A stretch of DNA of 64,000 nucleotides. Origin: Calditrichia bacterium. GTDB taxonomy: Bacteria > Calditrichota > Calditrichia > RBG-13-44-9 > J075. Made by a program: the position numbers and the translations under genes. Positions 16,179-25,853 of this stretch are shown piece after piece (positions within the stretch are counted from its first letter, which is position 1; every line of letters begins with the position of its first letter). Below the pieces are notes generated by a model. That model was not told the DNA's origin. It worked only from the letters and a program-made list of their open reading frames with translations, and made no database searches. Location of the stretch: assembly GCA_028284905.1 (NCBI GenBank), contig JANQQU010000043.1, positions 1-64,000 on the forward strand, read 5' to 3'.

Positions 16179-19100
16179 TTATTCCTCTAAAGTCGTGCTA
16201 TTATTTCCTGATGCAGACGTATCATTTCTGTCTAAAGGCGTTGTGTTTGTGCCTGTCGATCCGCCCGGCGAAGCTGGCGCTGTTGGCATTGATTCTCCAA
16301 CATTGCTGGAGGAGCCCAAATTGCTACGCCAGAACAGGTTGAGGTCTTCAATGTCGATGCTACCATCCAGATTGAGGTCGGCTTTCTTTATGTATTCCCA
16401 GGTGGTGCCGTTTTGAAATCGCCATACGGAATCGCGATCGGCCATATCGATAATACCATCTGCATTTGCATCACCGGCAATCATCCCATAGACGCCGGAA
16501 GAGAGTTCCTTCATTGGCGTACTCCCGTAGGCTTTCGCGATATTGTCACTAAAATCATAAACGGTGTTGCTATCCGTCAAAGAAACAGTGGTTGCGCTCA
16601 TTATGGATAGGTGATTCCGGTGCTTCAGAACGATATAATAGTCTCCATATTCAATACCGGGAAAAGGAACACCCGCTGCACCGGCAGTATCTGCAATTTG
16701 CCCGTCTTTTAAAATCATTGCAGCGCAAGTGGCAACAATGCTATCTGGAGAAGGTGCAGAACGTAATTCCAGCAGCATCCAGTCGATGGTATTCGCAGGA
16801 AGAGCCGATGGGTTTTCCGTGCCTTCGTATAACCAGGGCGTTTCATTGAATGGCTGCGTCAGCGGAATTAAATTATCACTGGCCAACGTACTGTCCATGC
16901 TGCCGTTTCGGTATGGCCCTTCCAGGAATGTTTTTGCATAAACCCGAAGCGGCAGATTCGCTACAAAGGTCGCAGTGATTGATTTAGCGCTGTTCATCGT
17001 CAAGCTGTCTGTTGAATCCGTACCGATAATATCGCCACTCCAACCGCTGAAAGTCCAGCCGCTATCGGCCAATGCAGTGACGGTTACCACGGATGCACTA
17101 TCATATAATGCACCTCCGCTGGTATCCGGGGAAAAGCTGATGCTGCCACTGCCAACAATACTGCTATTTAAAGTGAATTGTGTTGGTGTGCTGCTACCAG
17201 CCGGCATAATTGCCAGGGCAGTCATAGACCAGTCTACAGATCCGCTAAAAGCACCTTTGACGTCTGTCGAGTCCGTGACCGGCGCCGGTTTATACTGTAG
17301 CGACAAGGTGGCTTGATTACTACCACTGCCGGAGGACTGATCGAAAAATTTACTATACTGACCACCAGGCGTATGAATTTTATTCCGACTGCCAACGGCA
17401 TTAAATATAATTCCATCGAAGTTCGGCACGGCAATACGGAAAATATAGCTGGAATTATCACTGCCACTGCCGTCGCAAATCCCATCCAGGCCGAGGGTAT
17501 TTCCGGAAATTGTTTCTGTAATGGGTACCGTAGTATCGACACCGGACCAGCGAGTAACGCCAATGACGGCAAAGCTGGGTGCGTCGGAAAATACTGCGGT
17601 AACGACACCAGCACCGGTTGGTGTACCGATCGCCTGCCAGATTTCCACAGTGGAATGATTACGGGCAGAACACTGTCTGCGAACGAGCGTCCAGGTTAAT
17701 CCCAAACCAGTCACAGTAGAAATCGTTTCATTCGGTTTGCTACTGATGGTTGCCAGGTAAAGATGATCATTATGCGCACTAATGACACTGTCGGTAGAAA
17801 CGATCAGTGATGATTCGGAAGTGCCGCCAACTGTTTCTGCGAGATAGATCTCCTCGTTAAATATTGCAGAAATGGTTTTGCTGGTGTCCATGGTGATCGT
17901 TTCCGGATTGGTGCTTCCGCTTAGATCTCCGGCCCAGGAAGAAAACAAGCCCCCGGCGCCCGGTATCGCTGTTACCGTAACAATCGTTCCCGGTGCATAG
18001 CTGCCTCCGGCAGGGGAAAGTTCCACACTACCATTGCCAATTGCCGTCGCAGTCAACTGAACTGCCGGGCTAAATGATGCGCCCACCGATGTGTCACTTT
18101 CCAGGGAAAAGACCAACGGGTTATCTGTGCCACTGGGGCCAGAATTCCAATTTGCAAAAAAGTAGGCGCTATCGGGAGTAGCGGTAAGCGTTATCGTCGT
18201 TGCACTATCAAACACTGCACCTCCGCTGGTATCCGGCGTGCTGCTTATGCCACCATTTAAAGCTGGTAATAAGCTTAAGTGAAATTGGCGGATAAACATT
18301 CCCTGAATATTTTTATCCGAATTCATCGTTAGATTCAGGGTGTCTGCGTTGCTAGTTGTATCGCCGGACCAGCCGACAAATCGATATGCACTATCTGCCG
18401 TAGCTACCAATTGAACAACGGTTGTGCTGTCATAAATGCCAGCACTGCTATCCGGGGAAATACTGATTGATCCACCGGTATTATTGTTTGTGGATAGTAA
18501 AAATCGCCGTATAAAATTTGCCGTCGCGGTCATACTGGAATCCATTACAACGGAGTCCGGATTTGCACTACCACTGATAGCACCACTCCAGTGGGAAAAG
18601 ACATAGCCACTATCGGGAACAGCTGTTACCGCCACCGTATCTCCGGCAGAATAACTGCTCAGGTCGGGATTCCGTAAAATACTGCCTCCAATGCTGGACG
18701 GTGTATTCAAAGTAAAGCCGGGAGGGCCACTGCTGCCGGCGGGCATAATTGCTAAACCGGCCAGAGACCAATCCACGGACCCGCTAAATGAGCCATCAAC
18801 ATCCGTCGAGTCGGTGACAGGCGCCGGTTTATACTGCAGTGACAGGGTCGCCTGATTGCTACCGCTACCGGAAGAGTGCTCAAAGATTTCACTGAAATTT
18901 GTGCCGGGAAAATGTGTTTTATTTCTGCTGCCTGCCGCGTTGAATATAATTGATTCACTATGCGGCACATTCATTCGGAAGGAATAGGCAGAGTTGTCGC
19001 TGCCACTGCCGCTGCAACTGCCATTAAGGCCCTGAGTGTTGCCGGAAAATACCTCTGTCAGCGGTGTCGTGGTATCCACACCAGACCAACGGGAGACAGC

Positions 19101-22100
19101 AATTACTGAAAAATCCGGTTCATCATTAAATGTTGCGGTAACGATGTCGTCGCCCGACGGTGTTCCCATAGCTTGCCAGATTTCCACCATAGAGTGATTG
19201 CGGGCAGAACATTGCCGGCGAACCAACGTCCAGGTTAATCCCATTCCGGTAACCGAGCTAATGGTTTCATGGGGTTTACTGCTAATCGTCGCCAGGTATA
19301 ATTGATCCGTTGCTGCAGTAACATTACTGTCTGTGGAAACGATAAATGATTCACCAGCAGTACCGCCAACAACATCCTCAAAAACGATAGATTGACCAAA
19401 TGTGGCAGAAATGTTTTTGTTCCCATCCATGGTAATTGTTTCGGGATTGTTGCTGCCGGATAAATCTCCGCTCCAGGCCGCAAAACTAGCACCGGCACCG
19501 GAATTCGCCGTTACGGTGACAACAGTACCGGCGGCATAACTACCACCGGCAGGAGACAACTCGATACTTCCATTTCCGAAAACAGTGGATGAAAGCGTAA
19601 AAGGAACAATAAATGCTGGTTCAACATGCGTGTCAGCAGTTAAGTTAAAGGCGTAAGGGTTTTCATTGCCAGCTAAATCCGGGCCCCAATTATCCAGGCT
19701 GTAGCTGCTGTCCGGATTAGCGGTTAAAGTGATTGTCGTAGCGCTATCGAGAAGAACACCACTAATGGTATCCGGATCAATTGTAAAGGTACCATTTGAA
19801 ACACTTGAATACGTAAAGGTGAATTGACGTATAAAGGTCGCAATTACTTGCTTGTCGGTGTTCATGTTAACTGATATCGTATCTGCGGTATTACTAGTGT
19901 CCCCACTCCATCCGGCAAACCGATAGCCACTGTCCGGGATGGCGATCATTTCAACAACTGTTAAGCTATCGTAGATGCCCCCACCAGTTGTATCCGGAGA
20001 AAAGGAGATACTGCCTCCGCCAATAACACTATCTGAGAGCACGAATTGGCGGACAAAATTTGCGGTCACCGCGAGATTGCTATCCATTGTTACACTATCG
20101 GGAGTGACGCTGCCGGAGAGGTCGCCACTCCAGCTGGTAAATCGGTATGCGGAATCCGCTTCAGCAGTCAGAATAACTGTTGCTGCGGAATCGTAACTTG
20201 CTAAATCCGGTTGTCTGAGGACAGATCCAGCGCCATTGCTGGTTGTCGCTAAAGAAAATTGAGTTGGCATTAACATAAATGCGGCGGTAACTGTTTGGTC
20301 ACTATCCATGGTAATACTATCGGGATTATTGACACCGGAAAGCCCGCCGGACCATCCTGCAAAGGTGTATCCACTATCCGGAACGGCTGTTAAACTAACA
20401 ACGGTTGCACTGTCATAAAGCGCGCCGCCTGTTGTATCCGGTATAAAAGTGATGACCCCGTTACTGCTTGTATTTGCGGTTAATTGATATTCGCGGATAA
20501 AAAGGGCATTTACAGTGCGGTCACTATCCATTGTAACGGAATCGGTTAAACTGGCGCCACTAACATCACCACTCCAGCCGGCGAATCGATAACCACTATC
20601 CGGGGTTGCGATCATTTCAACGACGGTTAAACTATCGTAGATGCCTCCACCAGTTGTATCCGGAGAAAAGGAAACACTACCTCCGCCAATTACGCTACCC
20701 GAGAGCATGAATTGACGGAGAAAATTTGCGGTTACTACGAGATTACTATCCATTGTTACACTATCCGGACTGCTGTTACCGGAAAGGTCACCGTTCCAGC
20801 CAGTAAAGCGGTAAGCTGAATCTGCAGTCGCAGTTAAAGTGACTGTCGCCGCTGAGTCATAACTCACCATATCCGGTTGGCGAACAATCGACCCATGACC
20901 ATTAGTGATAGTTGTTAAGGAAAATTGTGTTGGTAATAATGTGAACGAAGCAGTAACAGTTTTATCGCTGTCCATTCGAATGCTATCCGGATTGCTTGTT
21001 CCTGATAGTCCGCCGGACCAACCTGAAAAGCCATATCCACTATCCGGAACAGCGGTCATAGTGACAACGGTTGCACTGTCATAAAGGGCACCACCTGTCG
21101 TGTCCGGTGTAAAATTGATAGCACCGTTACCGGCTGTATTCGCAATTAATTGATATTCGCGGACAAACAGGGCATTTACAGTGCGGTCACTATCCATCGT
21201 AACAGAATCGGTTAAACTGGCGCCACTAACATCACCACTCCAGCCGGCAAATCTGTAGCCGCTGTCCGGCACTGCAGTAAATGTGATAACGGTGAGGCTA
21301 TCATAAATAAATTCAGCTTCGATTGGTGGAAAGTTTATACTTCCGCCTCCGCTAGCTGTGCTGGTTAACTTAAACTGGCGAATAAAAGTGGCGTTAACCG
21401 TTGTGTTGCTATCCATTTCAACACTGTCAGGATTTACACTTCCGGAAAGCACTCCGCTCCAGCCGGTAAATCGATAGGCGGAATCCGCAGTCGCTGTTAA
21501 CACAACCGTTTCAGACGAATCATATAATGCCTGATCGGGAGAGCGTTGAATAGTGCCACTGCCACTAATGTTGGTTGTCAGACTATACTGCGGGGTTAGC
21601 GAAGTAAAAGTTGCTGTGACAGTTTTATTACCACTCATGGTAACACTATCGGGATTAGAATTGCCGGACAATTCGCCGCTCCAGCCAGTAAATTCAAATC
21701 CGGCATCCGCAGTCGCAGTAAGTTCAACGACAGTGTTTTCATCGTAAGTGCCACCGGCGGGATTCAAGCTAACGCTGCCACTACCAACGGTTTGGGTAGC
21801 AAGCGTATATTGTGGTGTACCGCTGCTGCCGCTTTTTAATTCCAGACCGATAACTGCCCAGTCTGTGGAGCCGCTTAACGAGCCATTAACGGCAACCGGA
21901 TCCAGTAAGGATACCATTTTGTCCTGCAAAGCTAAACCGATTTTGTTGCCGGAACTACCGACGGTTGTTTCCGCTTGTTCCGTATATCCACTACCTGGCG
22001 TATTCGTTTTGGTTCTGGTCGCTACTAATGCGACGATCATCGTGCCAGTACTTTCCGGTGTCAGCGACAGGTTGTAGCTGCTGTTATCACTACCACCGCT

Positions 22101-23741
22101 ACACGATCCTTCTTCGCCATTTGTATTTCCCCGAACAGTGACGCCGATAGGATCCGCTGCAGAAACACCGGAATAGCGAGCGACGGTTATCAGGGCATTG
22201 GTTGGATCGTTTGCAAAAGTCGCGGTTACTGCTTCGTTACCGGTTGGTGAGCCTTGGGCCATCCAGACCTCGACCCCGGTTTTGTTGCGGCCGCTACACT
22301 GGCTTTCCAGCAACGTCCAGGTAAGGCCCAAACCACTCACCGAAATTACTGGTTCATGATCAACTGTTGATATTGCTGCAAGGTAAAGATGGCCGGAAAA
22401 AGCCGATAATACCGTGCTGGTAGTAACAGTTAAACCAGATTCTGCGCTGCCGGTTTGAATTTCTTCAAACACGACGGAATCGGTGTTAACCTTCGCGAAA
22501 GTCGCGGTCACATTTTTATCATCGTTTACTGTAAGCACTATGGGATTAGTATTTCCGGAAAGATCGCCGCTCCAACCGGCGAAGACGTGGTCTACCCCTG
22601 GCGTTGCTGTAAGCGTCACATCGGTAACGCTGCCAAAGGAAGTGCCGCCGGGAGAAGTGCCAACTGTGCCGGTACCGACGGTGTCAATCGTAAGCGTAAA
22701 TGGCGGTGTTGTTATGGTAAAGCTGTTTGTGGAAATAGCTGTTCCACCCGCATTGACAACGGAAATGGTGCCACTGCTGGCGCCAACCGGTACGGTTGCC
22801 TCAATACTGGCATCAGTTAGTACCGTAAAACTGGCTGATGTGCCATTAAAAAATACATCTGTCGCAGAAGTGAAATTAGATCCACTGATTGTTACTACTG
22901 TGCCTGCCGGACCAATATCCGGAGAGAAACCACTGATCAAAGGGAAAGTGGCCAGACTGTCTGGATAATATGCGCGAATTCCCAGCGTGGCATCCAGTAC
23001 ATAAGGGTTAGGCTTTCCGCTTTGATGAGCTGCGATCAACCAGGTACGGGCAACCTCTGCTGAATCGGCCGGATCATCGATATGCCATTGATAAAGCACT
23101 GGAATATGCTTGTCAAAAAACAGCGGATCTTCGCTGTCATCAACGTCATCTTTATACATGGTGTAGAAGTAGAACATCGCCCGGGCAATATTGCCCTTGT
23201 GTGCATCACGGGGTTCAAAGAACTCGTCATCCTTGTTTCTTCGGCTCCAAAGTCCGAGATCGCCGAATGGACTGGATGTAGTAAAATCTTTCCAGTACCA
23301 GGTATCTGCGTCAGCATTATCGATCTCTGCGAACGGGTAATTGCCCCTTGCATTATTAACACTGCTTTTTACCGGCGTCAAATGGTGCATGTCTTTATTG
23401 GCGTTGCCACCACCTGCACCAAAACGCTTCGGCCAGGTATGCTCAATATTGAATCCTGCGCTTCCTGCAGGACTGGAAGGATTGGAAGTTGTGCCTATAT
23501 AAATCCTCAGGTCAGTATATACGCCGTATAAGCTGTCCTGAGCATCTTTATAAATTTCACCAAAAATAATGTCTTCATAATCAGTAGAACTACTCGGTAC
23601 GCTGCTGGGCTTATATGCTGCTTTTACGCTATCAATTAGCTCCTGCCCATCCAGGGTGGGAAAAATTGATTGCCCATAAATTGCTGTCGAGAATGTCGTT
23701 AAGAGAAGAAATAGTAATAGTTGTCGCTGCAGTCCCTGCAT
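16179..23741 (-). CDS. Giant exported endonuclease I with InlB-like repeats and dockerin-like C-terminus
   Basis: 2520 residues. Signal peptide ~1-23. Residues ~25-260 are endonuclease I (EndA/Vvn family, PF04231): 'NIEHTWPKRFG' (E100-H101), 'DMHHLTPVKSSVNNARGN' and 'EPRDAHKGNIARAMFYFYT', the His-metal core of secreted non-specific nucleases. An IPT/TIG domain (~270-345) follows. Then come 17 InlB-like ~72-residue repeats and three copies of the unnamed ~215-residue module (residues ~420-640, 1450-1672, 1955-2190). Residues ~2250-2410 resemble the segment that often precedes dockerins ('KTFLEGPYRNGSM', 'YYIVLKHRNHLSIMSA'). Residues ~2419-2474 carry two Ca-loop motifs, 'DANADGIIDMAD' and 'DLNLDGSIDIED'. 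A low-complexity Ser/Thr/Gly tail ends it; no T9SS sorting domain is visible. Likely secreted DNA degradation. Confidence 0.9.
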   Translation of the reverse strand: MQGLQRQLLLFLLLTTFSTAIYGQSIFPTLDGQELIDSVKAAYKPSSVPSSSTDYEDIIFGEIYKDAQDSLYGVYTDLRIYIGTTSNPSSPAGSAGFNIEHTWPKRFGAGGGNANKDMHHLTPVKSSVNNARGNYPFAEIDNADADTWYWKDFTTSSPFGDLGLWSRRNKDDEFFEPRDAHKGNIARAMFYFYTMYKDDVDDSEDPLFFDKHIPVLYQWHIDDPADSAEVARTWLIAAHQSGKPNPYVLDATLGIRAYYPDSLATFPLISGFSPDIGPAGTVVTISGSNFTSATDVFFNGTSASFTVLTDASIEATVPVGASSGTISVVNAGGTAISTNSFTITTPPFTLTIDTVGTGTVGTSPGGTSFGSVTDVTLTATPGVDHVFAGWSGDLSGNTNPIVLTVNDDKNVTATFAKVNTDSVVFEEIQTGSAESGLTVTTSTVLSAFSGHLYLAAISTVDHEPVISVSGLGLTWTLLESQCSGRNKTGVEVWMAQGSPTGNEAVTATFANDPTNALITVARYSGVSAADPIGVTVRGNTNGEEGSCSGGSDNSSYNLSLTPESTGTMIVALVATRTKTNTPGSGYTEQAETTVGSSGNKIGLALQDKMVSLLDPVAVNGSLSGSTDWAVIGLELKSGSSGTPQYTLATQTVGSGSVSLNPAGGTYDENTVVELTATADAGFEFTGWSGELSGNSNPDSVTMSGNKTVTATFTSLTPQYSLTTNISGSGTIQRSPDQALYDSSETVVLTATADSAYRFTGWSGVLSGSVNPDSVEMDSNTTVNATFIRQFKLTSTASGGGSINFPPIEAEFIYDSLTVITFTAVPDSGYRFAGWSGDVSGASLTDSVTMDSDRTVNALFVREYQLIANTAGNGAINFTPDTTGGALYDSATVVTMTAVPDSGYGFSGWSGGLSGTSNPDSIRMDSDKTVTASFTLLPTQFSLTTITNGHGSIVRQPDMVSYDSAATVTLTATADSAYRFTGWNGDLSGNSSPDSVTMDSNLVVTANFLRQFMLSGSVIGGGSVSFSPDTTGGGIYDSLTVVEMIATPDSGYRFAGWSGDVSGASLTDSVTMDSDRTVNALFIREYQLTANTSSNGVITFIPDTTGGALYDSATVVSLTAVPDSGYTFAGWSGGLSGVNNPDSITMDSDQTVTAAFMLMPTQFSLATTSNGAGSVLRQPDLASYDSAATVILTAEADSAYRFTSWSGDLSGSVTPDSVTMDSNLAVTANFVRQFVLSDSVIGGGSISFSPDTTGGGIYDSLTVVEMIAIPDSGYRFAGWSGDTSNTADTISVNMNTDKQVIATFIRQFTFTYSSVSNGTFTIDPDTISGVLLDSATTITLTANPDSSYSLDNWGPDLAGNENPYAFNLTADTHVEPAFIVPFTLSSTVFGNGSIELSPAGGSYAAGTVVTVTANSGAGASFAAWSGDLSGSNNPETITMDGNKNISATFGQSIVFEDVVGGTAGESFIVSTDSNVTAATDQLYLATISSKPHETISSVTGMGLTWTLVRRQCSARNHSMVEIWQAMGTPSGDDIVTATFNDEPDFSVIAVSRWSGVDTTTPLTEVFSGNTQGLNGSCSGSGSDNSAYSFRMNVPHSESIIFNAAGSRNKTHFPGTNFSEIFEHSSGSGSNQATLSLQYKPAPVTDSTDVDGSFSGSVDWSLAGLAIMPAGSSGPPGFTLNTPSSIGGSILRNPDLSSYSAGDTVAVTAVPDSGYVFSHWSGAISGSANPDSVVMDSSMTATANFIRRFLLSTNNNTGGSISISPDSSAGIYDSTTVVQLVATADSAYRFVGWSGDTTSNADTLNLTMNSDKNIQGMFIRQFHLSLLPALNGGISSTPDTSGGAVFDSATTITLTATPDSAYFFANWNSGPSGTDNPLVFSLESDTSVGASFSPAVQLTATAIGNGSVELSPAGGSYAPGTIVTVTAIPGAGGLFSSWAGDLSGSTNPETITMDTSKTISAIFNEEIYLAETVGGTSESSLIVSTDSVISAHNDHLYLATISSKPNETISTVTGLGLTWTLVRRQCSARNHSTVEIWQAIGTPTGAGVVTAVFSDAPSFAVIGVTRWSGVDTTVPITETISGNTLGLDGICDGSGSDNSSYIFRIAVPNFDGIIFNAVGSRNKIHTPGGQYSKFFDQSSGSGSNQATLSLQYKPAPVTDSTDVKGAFSGSVDWSMTALAIMPAGSSTPTQFTLNSSIVGSGSISFSPDTSGGALYDSASVVTVTALADSGWTFSGWSGDIIGTDSTDSLTMNSAKSITATFVANLPLRVYAKTFLEGPYRNGSMDSTLASDNLIPLTQPFNETPWLYEGTENPSALPANTIDWMLLELRSAPSPDSIVATCAAMILKDGQIADTAGAAGVPFPGIEYGDYYIVLKHRNHLSIMSATTVSLTDSNTVYDFSDNIAKAYGSTPMKELSSGVYGMIAGDANADGIIDMADRDSVWRFQNGTTWEYIKKADLNLDGSIDIEDLNLFWRSNLGSSSNVGESMPTAPASPGGSTGTNTTPLDRNDTSASGNNSTTLEE
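17175..19395 (-). repeat. 1539-bp internal duplication containing an unnamed module
   Basis: The second and third unnamed modules of the endonuclease giant are close copies. The string 'cgggcagaac' within matching context lies at 19201 and 17662, 1539 bases (513 codons) apart. The flanking repeats are also related (repeat 12 to 16, repeat 11 to 15), so the copied segment included module plus repeats. Confidence 0.72.
19980..21380 (-). repeat. 666-bp higher-order repeat (three-unit, 222 residues)
   Basis: Repeats 4-6 and 7-9 are near copies. 'ccaccagttg tatccggaga' is at 19981 and again at 20647, and 'agggcattta cagtgcggtc' is at 20503 and 21169: 666 bases in both cases, a multiple of three. 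The unit types follow the order RQF/REYQ/TQFS. Confidence 0.8.
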
Positions 23742-23988
23742 CTATAATTCCCCAGTATATCATCCATGATTAAGAATGTTAGGTTCTGTGAACCAACAGA
23801 TTCTGTTCTGTCTAAAAAAATATGTAATTGAACCAGTAAATGGTTGGTCTTATTTGAAAAAGATCATTCCACAGAATAATGCCTTTCGGTAAGTTGAAAC
23901 GTGATATGATCCACAATTAATACATTCTTTTCATTTGTTACAATTCTGTTAGGAAGGATAGGGGAGATTAGAGAAAAATGATAATCGA

Positions 23989-24738
23989 TTATAATATCTC
24001 TTTAAGCTTTTTGTAGCCGGATTTACTGACAGGTAAAGTTGTATTATTGCTGAGGGTCAGTTGATAACTCTCCTTTCCCATCAATTCAATCTGCGCTATG
24101 GCGGAAATTTTAACAATATGCGACCGATGTACCCGGAGAAATTCTGCCGGTGGTAATTGCTTCTCAAAATATGTCATGGTTTTTTGTTTCAGGAAATTTC
24201 CGAGCGTGGAATAGAGCATGACGTAGTCGTCTTGCGCTTCAATATGGAAAAGCTGATCCACTGGGATAACGGTGATTTTATTGCCACTTTTAACGACGAC
24301 TCTGTCCAGCGATTCTGATTTACTGTCATGATGGGCAATGATATTCTTAATCTGCGATGCTTGTGGCTTTTTCTCGCTCAAACTTTGCAAAGCCTTATTC
24401 ATCGCTTCCTGAAAGCGTTCCCGGGAGAATGGTTTCATCAGGTAATCTACTGCATTCACCTCAAAAGCTTTCAATGCAAATTGATCATAAGCCGTGATGA
24501 AAATGATCAAGGGCTGGACCTCCAGTAATTCCAGCATTTCAAAACCGTTAATTTTCGGCATTTGAACATCCAGAAAAACCAAATCCGGTTGTAATTCATT
24601 TATCAGTTTAGTGCCTTCAAAGCCATTACTGCCTTCGCCAGCCAGACTTATTTCCGGAAAAGATTCCAAATGTTTTTTTACCACATCCCGGGCAAGCTTT
24701 TCATCGTCGATGACCAGTGCTCTGAAGTTTGGTTGCAT
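23989..24738 (-). CDS. LytTR-family response regulator
   Basis: 249 residues. Receiver domain ~5-120 with acidic pair 'VIDDEKLAR', phospho-acceptor D57 in 'LVFLDVQMP', 'FITAYD' and 'YLMKPFSRERF'. LytTR DNA-binding domain ~145-249 with 'VDQLFHIEAQDDYVMLYS', 'FLRVHRSHIVKIS' and 'LPVSKSGYKKLKEIL'. The gene is the last of a four-gene run with the LytS-like kinase 55 bases upstream, so it is the likely partner. LytTR regulators bind paired direct repeats; a candidate site lies at 27017-27051 upstream of this operon. Confidence 0.95.
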   Translation of the reverse strand: MQPNFRALVIDDEKLARDVVKKHLESFPEISLAGEGSNGFEGTKLINELQPDLVFLDVQMPKINGFEMLELLEVQPLIIFITAYDQFALKAFEVNAVDYLMKPFSRERFQEAMNKALQSLSEKKPQASQIKNIIAHHDSKSESLDRVVVKSGNKITVIPVDQLFHIEAQDDYVMLYSTLGNFLKQKTMTYFEKQLPPAEFLRVHRSHIVKISAIAQIELMGKESYQLTLSNNTTLPVSKSGYKKLKEIL

Positions 24739-24793
24739 GATGTTAGTCCTTTACTGAATACATTGTAATCATATATGCGAAAGCTGATAATTT

Positions 24794-25849
24794 CTATTCA
24801 TCTTCAAGTGGAATATTGATAGTTATCCGGAAAAGTTTCTCTGCTAACGTTGTTTTAAGCAGATTCGGCTGCCCATACATAAGTTCCAGGCGACTATTAA
24901 TATTTCTTAAGCCAACTCCTTCACCTTTTCCAGTGATATTTTCCGGATCAAAATCATTTTCAATAATAATATTTAGTGTATGACTCTCCAGGCGGGTTGT
25001 CAGGCGGATATTTACCGGGGACAAGCTTTCATAAACGCCGTATTTTACTGCATTCTCGAATATTGGTTGGAGAATCATGCTGGGGACCGGAATTCCCAAT
25101 GCTGCTTTATCGATATTTTCGTGATAGATAATTTTCTCACCAAAACGGGTTTTTTCGATGTCCAGATATAATTTTGCCGTCCGCAATTCTTCCTGAAACG
25201 GCTTTTTCGGGACATCATTGCTGGATAGCGTGGATCTCAAAAAATCTGCCAGTTTTACCGTCATTTCGCTCGCATTTTCCGGCATTGTGAGGATGAGCGA
25301 ATTGATAGAATTGAGGCTGTTAAAGATAAAATGTGGATTGATTTGGAATTTCAGAGTTTTTAACTCAGCCTCTTTAACCAGGGATTTCAATTCCGATTCT
25401 CTCACAAGCTTTTCATGAAAACTCTGATAATAAATCAGTAAATAGTAAAAGGCGACGACAACAAAATAGAGTAAAATGCCAATAAAATAGCGCCAGGGTA
25501 ACGAGGCTTCCAGAAATGTCAGATAGGTTTCACTGGTGGCCAAAATTCTCGACAAAAAGTAATAAATAAGACCGAGCCAAATTGCGGCGGTTAGTGCAGC
25601 AGCGAGCGCGTGGTTAATCAATACCCGTAAAATATTTGCAGATTCCAAGGAATTATAGCGGCATTGGTACCAGAAGGTAATTGCGATAAATCCAAAGAGA
25701 AATGCGGACAACAGACTATCGCTGGTAACTTCCGTCCAGCCAAATGCCAGGCGATACCTTAAAACAACAATCTGGAGCATTGCAAGAATGCTCCAGACAA
25801 AGATATAATAAAGTATGCTGATTCGATTTATGAATAAGGGGTGACCCAT
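24794..25849 (-). CDS. LytS/YehU-type sensor histidine kinase
   Basis: 351 residues from the ATG at 25849, five bases after the stop of the preceding gene; earlier in-frame starts would overlap it deeply. The N-terminal half has about four membrane helices ('ISILYYIFVWSILAMLQIVV', 'LLSAFLFGFIAITFW', 'ALAAALTAAIWLGLIYYFL', 'YFIGILLYFVVVAFYYLLIY'). A short coiled stretch leads to the His_kinase box 'LKFQINPHFIFNSLNS' and an HATPase with 'ILQPIFENAVKYGV' and 'GEGVGLRNINSRLELMYG'. No periplasmic sensor domain is evident, so the signal is probably sensed in the membrane or through the LiaF-like neighbour. Confidence 0.93.
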   Translation of the reverse strand: MGHPLFINRISILYYIFVWSILAMLQIVVLRYRLAFGWTEVTSDSLLSAFLFGFIAITFWYQCRYNSLESANILRVLINHALAAALTAAIWLGLIYYFLSRILATSETYLTFLEASLPWRYFIGILLYFVVVAFYYLLIYYQSFHEKLVRESELKSLVKEAELKTLKFQINPHFIFNSLNSINSLILTMPENASEMTVKLADFLRSTLSSNDVPKKPFQEELRTAKLYLDIEKTRFGEKIIYHENIDKAALGIPVPSMILQPIFENAVKYGVYESLSPVNIRLTTRLESHTLNIIIENDFDPENITGKGEGVGLRNINSRLELMYGQPNLLKTTLAEKLFRITINIPLEDE

Positions 25850-25853
25850 AAAA

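Larger units (their letters stand above)
16955..22715 (-). repeat. Seventeen InlB-like repeats of the endonuclease giant
   Basis: Counted from the translation: one repeat before the first unnamed module, eleven before the second, four before the third and one after it. Units are joined by 'RQF.L', 'REYQL' or 'TQFSL' strands and centre on 'GWSGDLSG'. The same family fills the giant gene at 1-12235. Confidence 0.88.

Noticed and set aside
16179-23741. Cellulosome membership suggested by the dockerin-like end
   Set aside because: Only the two Ca-loops are visible, with no cohesin or scaffoldin in the window; similar ends are common in secreted proteins of this bacterial group.
23980-23992. Palindrome ATAATCGATTAT at the LytTR gene stop as a terminator
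   Set aside because: The stem is only about four A/T pairs with minimal loop; too weak to call.
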